64,000 nt of DNA from positions 27,120,449-27,184,448 of the forward strand of contig NC_037590.1 in the NCBI RefSeq assembly GCF_003073045.1, in the 5' to 3' direction. The DNA is from Pomacea canaliculata. Its lineage: Eukaryota; Mollusca; Gastropoda; Architaenioglossa; Ampullariidae. A program made the position numbers and the translations under genes. Below, in pieces: positions 25,669 to 38,900 of the stretch (the first letter of the stretch is position 1; the number at the start of each line of letters is the position of its first letter). The notes under the pieces were generated by a model. That model did no database searches and was not told the DNA's origin. It saw nothing but the letters and a program-made list of their open reading frames with translations.

Positions 25669-26925
25669 CACGTCAGAAAACATCTTAATGCTGTTTACAA
25701 CAATGTAAAAAGTTCGCTTGACCAGCCCTTGCATCAACACTGCTACTGTGTACCCGTATTGGGACAGAGCAGTGCCCAATTATGTCCACCTAAGTGGTAT
25801 AGCAGGGTACCCAAGTCAAAGCACTTGTAAAACTTTGTTAGAGAGTTTGGGCATTCAGCAGAACCCGCGGGGTTGTTGCATAGTATGTTCTCATGTCTGT
25901 TTGGTATGGGGTGACTGCCAGTTATTTACACTCGCGGTAAAGTGGAGTACCCTTCAAATATGTAAGACTCGAGTTGTAAGTCTCAGAAGGTGCAGAACCT
26001 ATTGGGTTGCTGCCATGTGATAGTGTACTCAGATGCCTCGTTAATTATTCCCTTAGATTTTGATTTGCCAACATATTTTGCTGAACAGTTTGAGAAATGC
26101 GGGGCTCGAGTATGTTGTAACTGCTCGGATATCCTGGGGGCTACGCCGTGATCACCCGAGAAAGAATGAATAGTCGAGAATAACAGAAGAACGGGATAGA
26201 ATGGAGGCAGCCACAGAAGGAGAATGAAAATACCGGTCTCGCAGCCATACAAAGGCAATACAGCTAAATTTACAAATGCTTTAATAAACATAACACTAAT
26301 AATGAACAAAGTAACACTGTAAACAGTTTTACTGTTAAATGTTTAGACAACACTTTGTAATGCCGTCACTTTTGTAAATCAGCTGTTTGCATAAACATCA
26401 CAAGATTATTTCTTTAAGAGGAAATATGGGCTACTTATCCATTTAACCAAACTGGGAAAAAGCACGAAAGAGCTAGGTGCAGTTGACACATCTTGTAGCA
26501 AGAAATATTAACATTTATAATAGTGAGCACAAGACGACAGCGCTAAGATGTCGCAGTCACAGCCGTTCTGGATTTTTTGTATGCGTGTCAATATTTTAAT
26601 ATCTACATTAATGTTGTGATAATTCAAAAATATAACAATCTTACTTTTCACTACTTTAATGTTTCCTGATTGTCTCTATTCTGTGTTCGTTCTCTCTCGC
26701 CTAGTAGCTTTTTTCGTACAATAGTTTGGTCTCTCGCTATATTTCTCTAGAATATTTGGCTATGGGTTTTAATAATAACATCTAGCTGAAAAAGTCCAAG
26801 TCACCATTGTCCAATAAGGAGTTCCGAGCCGAAAATCACTGGACAACACTGCGATGTAGCAGCAAAGTCACTTTCGTATGACAAGGTAGGCATTGTGCCT
26901 GATGTTGTCCTCGACAGAAGTTGTG
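25669..26925. other. Intergenic, 3' flank of the oxidase gene
   Basis: No gene is seen. On the minus strand an ATTAAA hexamer at about 26769-26774 lies ~160 bp after the oxidase stop and could be its poly(A) signal. Confidence 0.4.
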
Positions 26926-26934
26926 ACCGTCGTC

Positions 26935-29900
26935 CTACATTTTCATGTGGTCCACTTTTGTTCCGATTCCCTGCTGAATTTTCTCGACTGTCAGCGGAAT
27001 ATCTGGAAGAGAAACAGGCGTGGATCAGCGTCGTATTACCATCACTAATCATCTACAGCTGTCACCATCTTGTCTGGCACTCATCATGGCTACCTCTGTT
27101 ACGGCTACTTTTATAATACTTCTCTTAACCAATCGTCACCAGTCATTTACTGCGGCAGTTCATGGTCACCGAAAATCACACCTACCGACTGGTATAAAGT
27201 ACATAGAAAATCACACCTACCGACTGGTATAAAAGAGGAAGATCCAGTCAGGTCCTTCTGTGCATCCTCCATGCTTTGTTTCAAAGCTAAAAGCACTCCC
27301 ACTCCCAGGGCCGTAGGAGGCTCTCCTGAAGCTGGCCGGCAAAACAGAAAACACTTACGGAATCACTTTTCACATATAACTTTTTTATACTCTTTTTTTT
27401 GTTTTGTTTTGTTTGGAAGAGGAAAGAGGCATATATAGAAGTCAAAGGAAGTAGCGACATCTGCAGTAAGACTTGACGAATGAGAAACAAGAATGGTGTG
27501 TGAAATAATGGCTCATTTTCAAACTCTTGCAGTCCTTTAAGTGGAGATATGGCAAAGGTTGTACAAGTAAAAACACATGCTAAGCAGAAACTTCAGCAAG
27601 CTGAGTTCGTGGAGCATACTGTAGGTTGTTTGAAATAAAATATCATATGGATTAGTAAGGGCTGGGCTCCAACCTGTTACTGCTGATGCTGCTGTGTACC
27701 TTATCACAATCAAGGCTCTCGCCAGTAAAGATTATCAAAGCTTTATGTGGCCACGTGACTCACCTTTAGAGCTGCGGACACCAACAGGGTTGGGGGCATC
27801 AGGCAGCATGTGGACCCTCCAGTCGATGGGAATGTCTTTTGATGTAGGCGGCTTGTACTCCTGCACATAGAGGTGTAAACCAAGTAAGTCGTAGAACCGA
27901 ACACAGAAAACCTACCTATTACTGACCCAGTACCGAACACAGACAATACACTAATCAGTCACGAACACAAGCTGGCAAACACTGAAGCATGAGTAGATAT
28001 AACATGGAAAGCACTGTAAAAAACAGCACAGTGTTACATCAGTAACAAGCCAACAATTTTTGTACTTTTCGGGGACTCCATCTGACAAGCTTCTTGAAAA
28101 TCACATTTCCATTAACCTAAAGCCCTCTTAACATTCTATCTTGTCTTGTGAACTTAATGCAGTTTTCACCACATGATCTTGCTACGAGAGGCAGAGTGCA
28201 TGGCCATTATATCTACAAGCATCACGCCACCTTGTTGAGAAAGGTAAATTGTGTCTATGACTCACCCACGTTCCATCATTCAGCACACGACCCGTGTTCG
28301 AGTCCAATACGATGTCCTCCAGGAGGCTAAAGCCCAGGCCCATGACAAAGCCGCCCTCGATCTGGCCGATGTCGATCATGGGGTTCAAGCTGCGCAGAAA
28401 AACACGTGTTTGAATAATCTCCGTTAGTACTAGTACTGATGCTCTCTGATGTCAGGTAGATGCACCAAACCATTCAGCAGGATGCTTCTCGACACAAGTG
28501 TTGCTGGAACGAGGACTTTTTAAAGTGTCAGTGCCAGGACTCGCCTTTTGCTACACAAATCATGATGATGGTGTAAGGACTCACCTCACGCCACACGACA
28601 TGGTGCTTGTTTAAGTACCCAATTTCTGGTGCTGGTGAAATGACACCGCACGACAAGGCAATGGTGTAGTGACTTACATCTCACCACACAACTAGTCGAC
28701 ATGCATGGTGCAGGTGTAGTGACTCACCTCTCCCCGCAGTCAAACATGATGTCGACGCGTGAGATGGCGTACTCCCCGGTCAGCACGTCCAGCTCAGTCT
28801 GCATGACACCGGAGCAGTAGGTGTGGTAGTTGAAGTGGCCCGCTGCTTCCGGCAAGTCCGCATTGAAGGGCCTGCACACAACATGATCACATGGGAAGCT
28901 GACGTACGTGTTTGTTTGTTGTTTTTTTTTTTTTTTTATAAGAACAGGAACTGTCTGTATGTATTTAACTGTCTGTATGCGAGCAGGCGCGCAAGAATCT
29001 GCGAAAATCAGGTAAACTGTGCGATGTTCCTTAGGGTACAAAGTTGTGGTACACACTTCATGAGATAACTAGGACTAGAGCTGTAGTGTTGGTGTCGCAC
29101 TTCTACATTGTACACGGGTAGGGCGAATGAGCAGTCAAACGGACCTGCAGATACTGAAAACGAGTAGCGGGTTGGTTTGTGGAACACCGCGGGTGTCGTT
29201 CTGTGGCGCCAGGCCGCCGAGAGAAAGAAATTCATAGACCCCGCTGCCCGTTATCTCCCCTGGGTATCGGTCAGCGGCTGGGATCTGCAGGTGAATACTG
29301 GTCAACGTTGACCGTTACGTATGCTTTAAGTCTACGTGTGTACCTGGCGCAGATACAACAATTTTGAGTTTTTTGCAGCCGGCTGTTAGTGAACACTGAA
29401 AATAAACATTGATAATGAACATTAGTAGTGAACAACAACCATGATCCAGTTCGTGGCGTCTCTTGTTCCTGTTGCATTACAGGTGGTACAAGTAGGGAAA
29501 AAGGGGAATTGCAATGAGCAGTGGGAACTGTCTTTGTGGGGTAGTTGTTTCGATGCATGTGTGAGGTCAACGACGATCGACGACGGATATGCTTCGCCAA
29601 GTTCATAAAGGAGCAAGAGACATTCGTGTGTAAAGTTAAGTGACGGATGAGTGTATGAACGACTCTACTGGGCAGTGTGTTAGCTGAGGGAATGCATTGA
29701 CTCACATGCTGTCTGGATCAACAGATTGACGGAAACCTCGGGAAACAAGCCGTTTGGAATCATTTGATGTTTATTTGCAGTTACGTAACTATCGTAAAAG
29801 CTCTCTATTTTGTTGAGTTAGTTTTTTGGGGACGTGTGCTTGGGGCTCGGAGTTATTTGTAAGATCACTTAGTATAAGTGTATTGCGTACATGCACGTGT

Positions 29901-32900
29901 CGGAGACCTCCAGAGTGTAATCAGCCCGAGGCAGCGGCTTCATTACACCTCTGTCCTGTCCACGTGCCTGTTTCACAAGGTTTACGACATACAACTTTAT
30001 ATGATGCATCGGCACACCCACTTTATGCTGTGGTCCGTTGACTCCAGAAACAGAAGTCAAACATCCTTACATAAAGCTTCCAGATTACATTTTACAGATT
30101 ATTTTACATATCAAGTAAAAACATATTATATCAGGTACATATATTATCAATCAGATAAGATCACACTAGACCAACATCTGGCTGGATCAATATCTTGCCT
30201 CACTATTGCTTATTGATACTAACGTCGCATGTGCAGAGAGGTCAACCTTGAACTTCTGAGCATTCAGGCACAAAGTTTTCCAGTCAGCATCAGGCATCTT
30301 GGCTCTAACTGGTTCCAGTCTCTCTCGAAGAATGTTACAACATCGGAGTGCCGCCTTGAATAAAAACAGCCGACATGCAGATACGTAAACAAACGCGACG
30401 ATGTAAGAAAAGCACGTGATATTTGACAGTGTAACAGGGCTGCCTTGAAATCCCGTCTTCAAACAAAAGCTAGCAAACCACGATACACTTTGTAAGCCGC
30501 CATTCATTCGCATGCGCACAGAATCGGTTTCAGTTGACGTGTGCTCCAAATCGTGAACCTCCTTTTGTTTAACGTACGGAAATAAAATGTCAGAACATCA
30601 AGCTATCCACAACGATAATCTATCAACTCACATTTACTGCCCTCTCGCTAGTTGTGCTGCCTCCTGTCACAGCTCCGTTGGGTACATAGTGGGTCAAACA
30701 TGGGCGAATCTTGATCATGTCCATAGGAATGCCAAGAGTATGTGCCACAACTTGAGCTACCTGAAAAACCGCCACGGAAAATTTTCGTCAGCCCCATTGT
30801 CTTGACATCAGTCTCTTCTCGTCTTAAGGGTCACAGAGCAACAGCAGCTTAAAAGAGTCCGGAAATAGAGGCCCTACCTTAGTGTACAGCCCTTGGCCCA
30901 TGTCCACGCCGCTCTGCACTACGGTGACCGTGCCGTCCTGGGCGAAGACTGACACCGAGCAGGGAAAACCCGTGTCTGCAGTAATCATCCCGTACTTAGC
31001 AGCGCACATGGTGATCCCCTTCTTCTTCCAGAGGTTTCCCTGGCATAAAAATCCACCATGTTGTCACTTGACAATGAGCACCTTCTGTTATTGTCGAACA
31101 TCGTGACATCGCTTTGCCAGCCTTACACAGGACGTGAAATTCTTGAAGAAAAAGACGTGAGGAGGATGAGGAGGATGAAAAAGTAAGTATTCAGCTGAAG
31201 AAGAATATAACGTCTAATACAGCAGTTCACAGTGAGAACGGAAGGTCAAGCCAGTGTAACTGACCCGGTTGAACTCCTCAACTTCAGCCATGCGCTGCTC
31301 CACTTGGGCCACTTGCTTCAGTCGCTGCCACACGTCTCGCATGGTACAGTAGGTAAGCACCATGCCGTTCAGGTCCGTCTGTACACAACACACACGTGTG
31401 CTGACACATATGTCTATATACATTAACAGTCATGTATGTACATCTGTAAGACAGACACGTGCGTGAGCCATACACTCACACACTGGCACGCGTACAATAT
31501 ACACACATTGACACATGTGCAATATACACACACTGGCACACATGCAACACACACTGACACAGGTACACACACGAATGAGAACATGAATACATAAGGCATT
31601 CACACCCTCAAGCATAGATGCACGAATAACTACCAAACAGAGTGTTCAGTTGCCATAAATTAAGATAGCAACCAATGTTCAGTTGCTATCAAGATGCCAA
31701 ATTAATCTGAACCCAGCATTTTGTAAAGGTCATTGGCAACACAGTTTTAATCTGACTGCATTCAGCAGATACTGGCCCATATAAAAACTATTGACTACAC
31801 GTCTGGACAAGAGATGTACCGGTAGTCCTCAGGTTACGACGGTCTCGAGTTACGTCGTTTCGTGGTTACGACGCTTTATGCGACGCTCATTCCGACTTAC
31901 GAGATTTAGCACTTACAGTACAGTATTTCATTATTAAACGTACTGTACTGCACACCATTTTACTGTACTTATGTTTATTGATAATTATGTAGGGTACTGT
32001 GTTAGGATAGGTGTTTGGATAGGCTAAGTGTTTGCAGTACTGTACTGTTTTTTATGTGTTATGGTACAGTACTGTATGAACGTATGATCCGACTTACGTC
32101 GAAATTCGGTTTACGACGCCGCGTAAGAACGGATCAACGTCGTAAGTCGAGGACTACCGGTACTCAGGTCTCATGTTCAGTCTAACAGATTGTCTCTTGT
32201 CAAGAGCTAGGAGACACTAGCTTACCTGGTGTTTCGTCAAGAGCTAGGAGACAGTAGCTTACCTGGTGTCTCTCGTACAAATTGAGCTCCTTGACGAGGA
32301 TGGGGTGTTGCTTCACCTCCTTGGCCACGTGCTCAAGGATGGTCTCTATGATGGCTGCAGCAGGAGTAGGGCCTGTTCATGCCCACAGAGATGAGAAGAT
32401 AGGTTTAGCTGGCTACCATGCGAACAGCTCCACCCTCCCAACAACACACGTGACTACACTTCTGACATGTCAGGCGAACACACACCGCAAGTGATTATAG
32501 TGTTGGCTTGTTGATTGAAAATGTATTTTTGCTTCTTCTTTTCCTCACTCGCACCATACAGCCACACTAATACTCCAGGTTTGCCGCAAGTAGGGTACAA
32601 AATGCAATGAAACAAATCTGAGTGAAACGTTAATCCATTAGGTTACGTAGGTGAACATAAGTCAACAGGCCAGTTGGCACCATCATGAACCCACCTGGAC
32701 CTCTGCAATAGGTAGTTGGCACTTTATTTGTCTTGGCCATGTATGGATTGATCTTCCAGTTGGGCACATAGAAACCTATGGCAGATACATAACTCAGTGA
32801 GCTGATTCGCTAGTTGTTCAATTCAGTTTTCCTGTAACTTTACAAAACATGTGGTCAGCAACATTTTTGTGATGACTATATAAAATAAACTTTTTTGTTT

Positions 32901-35900
32901 GTTTTTACTGGTAACCTGTACACGCATGAACACGTGAGTCAGATTAGCCTGCATGTACATGTGAATACGTGAATAAGCTCAGCAACACCACTGAGTGGAG
33001 TTGCTTTGTATACATTAGTCTGCTTCCTTGCCTTGGTCGAGTTGGTGCTGGAGTTCGTACAGCCCATAGACAATTCCACTGGTCGCTCCTCCATCAATGT
33101 AAATGTCGGCCACGATGGCATTCAGTTTGCCATTCTCAGAGAAGCCCGCCTTTTAGGCAAGTCAAAAAAGAAAATGATGAAAAAATGAATCAAAAGGTCT
33201 GGCAAACACGGGGAAATATATACTGCTGGAATAAATTTCCTGACAGCAAGCGTAATATAAATGATTAAAATGATTTAAAATCATAAGCCGGTTAAAGTAT
33301 CACGGGAATAAGCTGCCTTTAATACTTATTATTTTAATATTACGATTTTTGTTATATTTTTGGCTTGCACCACTTGAACACACTCTCCTAACAGCGAAAT
33401 ATTCATCAAGGACATTATTAATTTAAGACAACAGATATCCATAGCATGCCATGGAGCCGACAAATACAAGTCTAACCTTATATCGAGTCAAGACTGGAAA
33501 GCGCATTCCTGTATACTGCATGTTGGCGGACAAGCTGAGCGAGGTCCTCACAGGCCTGCACATTACACAGACAGGACCTGGTCATGACATGCATAGGCAC
33601 TGCTGGCAAGGAGGGGTCAGATTGATTAGTTCTATCCACCAAGGAGTGGAAAGTGGCCGAGACCTTGTCTGGAAAACTTTATTCCCACCCCTCCCGTCCT
33701 CTTCTTCCCCACGCACACTGTGGATGGCAACTGCTACATCAGGGGCGTTAGAAGCAGAGAGAAAGGCAAAGGTCGTCCCTAACCTTTTCAGGTCAGTTTT
33801 CCCCATCTCTTCTCCCTCGCTGCATTATCCTCCCCAACCTTTAGGTACCCATTCCAACAGTTAGGTAGACTGGTCGAAGATTGCTGCGCTACATGATATC
33901 GATCCAGTGCACCTTTCGGTTAGGACGCCAGCACTCTAAGCACTCGGCTACCCGTTTACCCGGGAGAGTTGGGCTTGCTCTAAAGGGAGTGAACCACTTG
34001 AGGTCAACTTCATGTGGTCAGGTCCTCACCTTCCTGTTGCATATGCGGCGATGGCTGCAGCGTTGGCCAGGTGATTGCTCTGGGCAAACTTGCCGCCGAA
34101 GCCTCCGCCCAGGCGCAAGGAATGAACATTGATGCTGAGAAAAAGAATATCGTGGTATTTAGAACCTAAACTGTGCCGGACATTATTTTGCCCGCTTGTT
34201 CCTCTAAGAAACGTAAGGTATTGTAACGAATAGAATGAAATATTGAGAACACAACATTGCATTAGTCTGCATAAATAACGCGTTCCGCTTGGGTTTAACT
34301 CGCATTTTAAGGGCATGTAAAAAGATAATTTTCTGAGTTTGGCTACAGTCGTCATAGCCTGTGGATGGGTGTTGGCCATGTGATTATGTGATAAGAAAAT
34401 GAAGCAGACAGGCAAGACTGAGAGTGTAGATCAAATGATCTCACTAATTGATTGGCTTGTTGAGGACGCCAGACATGCAGCACTGCAGAATGTCGGGCGC
34501 CTGTGACGTGGCGTACACCTCCATGGCGTCCTCAGACGGCACGCACAGCGCAGCCTGCAACAGCGACGACACAAAACACCTGCTTTACCTTCAGTCAGGA
34601 CAAACAGGAAGCACAACTGAGAGTGTTCGGCATTCAGTTGACTGGTCCATTTCATGCATGTATATAAGGTGACCAGACGTCCCGCATTAGGCGGGACAGT
34701 CCCGCTTTTGACCTCGTGTCCCGCCTGAATATCGGGCGGGACGCCCAATGTCCCGCTTTCTGGCTTTCTGGCAAGTCCATCAAATGTCCCGGTTGTCTTT
34801 AAAAATCTGAATACCGTACAACCCCCCCCCCACTTTTTTCGGCGTTCTTTGTCGGTGACGACACCATCATCGGCACCTGTCCCGCTTTCGCTCCCGAAAC
34901 GTCTGGTCACCTTAATGTATAGCAAAACGTTTTTAAAGCAACGAACCACTAAAGCTGAACTTCCCTGGTCACCCAGGTGTCACTTGTCAGTGAAATAAAC
35001 AGGGGCCGCTACCTTTGTTCATTTTTAGGTGTGGGAGGCGAAACTATCTAAGTAAACAGGTACAGAATCTCTCTCTCTCACACACACACACATACACTTA
35101 AAGACCGAGAGAAAAAATACAGAGGGTAAAGATGTTTCGAGTTATTGAAATTTAAAGTCTACTGGGCAGTGAAGATTTCGACAGTGATTTCAGAGGATAT
35201 GCTCTGTGTGTGTGTGTGAAAACCAGTGAGAAGGCCTGCGGCGTCTTCCTTCTCACTCCCTCTGCCCTTTTATGTGGTCCGGACGCGCTAAGCACTGACA
35301 GCCTGTCAGTCGAAATGGCATCACCGAGGTAATGTCGGGTATCGTTATTATTTTTCTATAAAACTACGTCGTATATCAAAAGCGTTGTCTTACAAGGGTT
35401 TCCATGTAGAAATGATACTGTGTTCCCATTTTAATTTCCCCACTCAGCGTCTTTGCTGACTTCTGGAGTTCATCTGAAAAGAAAACATTGCACCGTAAAA
35501 CATTAGGGTATACAACATTTTAAAAGTTAACTGGCATTGGTACTAACATCGTTTCAACGGCGTAAATAAATCCATTTACTAAACTTAAAATTTTCTTTTT
35601 CAATCCAAAGTGAGCAAAGGCAAAAGTGAGCGAGTGAATGAAATTAGCACACTTTTTGCAGACTGACTTGAAAAAAAACGTTAGGCATGCTGAAAATATT
35701 TGCTGCTGTACTAACCATCAGGGTTACCCACGACATGCGGCTGGACAAAGGTGGAGTGGAAGCTGTTGGCGTCAATGGCCTCCTGTATGGTCAGGATAGG
35801 TTTCTGGATATCGGAGTACTTGACAATCACCTTCTTGGCCGCCTCATCGGCCACAAGTTGGTTATCTGCGGACAGCGCACGTGATGTCTGTCACAAACTA

Positions 35901-38900
35901 CTTTCATACACCATCTCTTCTCTGATCGTCATCTAGCAAGCACGCAAATTCGAAAATTATCGGGTTAGCAGTTTGGCAACGTACGTGTTTGACCACTGTA
36001 AATTATTGCATCTGGTCACTCAGCATGCTTCGCTGTAGATTTTCTGTTGTCTCCTTGCGCCACCTTGGCTATCCGTTCTCTCACGTTGGACGTTGAGTGA
36101 CTTGCAATCTACATCGAGGACTATCGCTATGACTAGCAGTTTTAAAGAACGAACACTTCTGTTTCGCCTACAATTAGGTGGTGCTGAATACTTCCATTAT
36201 TTACCTGCAAGAATCATGCCCACCGCCTGGCCTGCATACTCCACTTTCTTCGTGACGAAAATCTGTGAAAAATAATGTTAGGACTTGTTACTATTCCCCT
36301 CATTAGTAACTCATTCTGTGGATGCATTCAGCTAGCAATAACTAGCAACAACAATGTATTTTTATCTGCTGAGACTACAAATAGCGCCACGTGGTCTTTC
36401 GCTGTTAATATTAATACAATAAATGTTATGAGTGCGCACCTCCTCCACTGGGAAAACGAACGCCCCCTTATAGGCGGCGAAGGCATTGTTGCTGCCTCCT
36501 TCTGGAATGTCGCGCGCTGTGATAAAATGGCGGACACCTGGCACAGCCTGGCAGAAGAAACAACAAACATTACACGCCGGACAGAGCAGCTTGTTGCAAG
36601 TTTTCCTTTCCTGCCAAACACGAATGATCACTCTACACATCTCTGAAATTCTTCTCTGTACTTTCGGTTTTTCATTCTTATGCTATCCCCGTTTGTATGC
36701 AAGCAGCCATTGACTGCCTAGAGGGGTATAGCCCACTGACAGCCACCTGACTGCACTGCGGTGTGTATAGGTGTGTGTTTGTAATCCTCAGTCACCCATC
36801 TGACTGCAGTGTGGTGTTTATCAGACATCGATGCGTGCGTTTCCTCCAGTGAGTCGAGAGAGCGACAAGTCACTAAGCGTGCTAGTATTTAAAACATTTA
36901 TAAAAAGAGACAAAAGCAAATATAATGCACAACAAAACAAAATTAGAGAATGAATTTTCGATGGGTCAGTGTCGACGAAATCTGACCAGAGCAGCCGAAG
37001 GATCCACGGACTGGAGAGTGCAGTTAGAGACAGTGGTCAGCACCAAGGCGCCACACAGTTCGTGCTTGTATGTTGGCAAGTCGTTGACGAACTCCGCTTG
37101 TCCAGATGCCTGTTGGGAACAAGCCATGAAACAAAAGAGAAGAGACTGAAGTTGGAACAATCATCTCCAACCAACTATACTAACAAAAGAAAAAAATTAT
37201 TGTCAGCATTTACCGTGTTAGCGATTGAAAAAGAACGAAGTCTGCTGGCAGCAGTTTTTAAAGAAAACAGAAATTGAAAGAAACGTGGTCGGTGGTAACA
37301 AACACGAACTAGTGATAGCAGTTAAGAGTATTAAATACATTTCACATGGTCAAACGGGATCGAGTGTTATGAAAACGAAATTAGATTAACTGCCTCTTAA
37401 GCTTCTGAAAATGATTATGTAATGTAGAAAAAACGACAAAATAAATGATAATATCTTTAACAAAAATGTTTCTATGTTGTAAAATGAACAGAGCAGAAGC
37501 TTGTAGCACAAAGTAACGTTAAACATTTAGATAAACGAGGATTGGTTCCGAAAGCTAGTGAAGTTTATTGAAAATAAGAAGAGTTAAAACATTTAACCTG
37601 CAGCAAGGCAGTCTTTTTTAGGCAAGGCTTGCTTCAGCGGAAACTCTTCCTTCTTCTCCTCATACGTCTGCAGTCCAGACGACAGAGGGCGCTGTATGTT
37701 TGGAGCGCCAGAGGCAAGTCTGGGATCGGCATTTCCGGTGAACTCCAGAAGTGTCTAATTTCAAAATTAAGATTTTCTTAATTAGCGTTTAGTTGATTAC
37801 CGTGTCGGCATATAACTGACAATGTCAAATTTATCAAATAAAAATTGGAGATTTTTCGCAGACCTGTAAGGAGGACCCAGACACGACTTATACCATCAAC
37901 CGTTTCCATGAAAAGTACGAACATAAGCCTACTACCGTCGTCGCTATCACTGACTGATGACAATGTAATCAGCACATGTGTGATGGGTAGTTGAAATCAA
38001 CTGTACACTGATGATAATGTGTGTGAAGAGTAGTTGATATAAACTGTAATGTCGCATTGAGTGACAGTCACGTGAATACCTTGTACAGCAGATTGACAGC
38101 AAGGTCAGTTCTGTACTGCACGGAGGACAGCACAGGTCAGGCGTGGGGCGATCTCCGATTTCATGAGCGCCAGGGCATCTGAGAACAATCACAAAAAGAA
38201 CACACGTGACAGGACACCTGAGTAAAATGATCAAAAGAAAGAATGGTTGGCAGTTGGTACTTAAGGCCTTTCAGCGCAAGAAGTCAATCACGGGGAAAAG
38301 TGTTCGCACTATCAAAATCAGTTAAAAGTGGAATAGATGATATTCGGCGGAGGGAGGTGAAGGCACTTGTCGGCAGACCTGACGAGAGGAAGGAGGCAGG
38401 GGGGATGCTGAGCCCGGGTCCGCAGCCCAGCCTTGCTCAATCGAATTTTAAGCATATTATTATATACTGAGAAAATAATTTACGATTACAATTACAAGGG
38501 GCTAAGAGAGCCCTGATGGCTCTCAGTGGCCCTGCTTGTCGGACAGATAAAAGCAATTATCAAGAAATGACCACTAGGGTATAAGAATGACCACTAAAGT
38601 CTCCAGCACTGTCTGTGCTCCTCGCCTCCCCTCCTCGAGTCGAATCATACTTTCCACCGTAGGCTAAAAGTTCGGCCTTTAAACAGTAAATCATTTTTAA
38701 AAGCCCAACAATATATATAAAAAAATAGGAACAAGAAACGAGCAAACGAAAGTAAAACTGCAAGAATTAAAAAAGTGATGAATAACAGGGGCATGGGTAG
38801 ATAACATTCTAGCATATTTCTTTTGTGTCAGCTTGACGACAGTGGCGGTGTCTCAGGGCTAAAAGACCCTCCCAGTTCCTGGAGGCAACAAAGAGAGGGA

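Larger units (their letters stand above)
26935..37109 (-). other. Oxidase exons 14-33: molybdopterin-binding catalytic domain
   Basis: Key blocks are [12 protein letters not shown] (exon 14), [11 protein letters not shown] (16), YHFYMETL (18), [11 protein letters not shown] (20), RPVRTS (21), [12 protein letters not shown] (23), [12 protein letters not shown] (26), [12 protein letters not shown] (27), LDVLTGEY (29), [13 protein letters not shown] (30), [11 protein letters not shown] (31) and SGEPPTALG (32). The stop follows HMKM in exon 33. The catalytic Glu of GEPP and the MGQG cofactor loop are present. The position after GGFGGK is Phe, where xanthine dehydrogenases have a substrate-binding Glu. 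All splice sites are in phase from exon 14 to exon 33, which indicates selection on this part. Confidence 0.9.

Noticed and set aside
29271..29705. 144-codon minus-strand frame between oxidase exons 28 and 29
   Set aside because: Exon 28 joins exon 29 directly in phase (SAHAT then PFNAD), so no extra exon is needed. The frame has no similarity to the family.
33451..33864. 137-codon plus-strand frame
   Set aside because: It is antisense to oxidase exon 21 and its intron and has no support.
34431..34949. 172-codon minus-strand frame
   Set aside because: It runs through a MITE and out of frame across oxidase exon 19. The true exon uses another frame.
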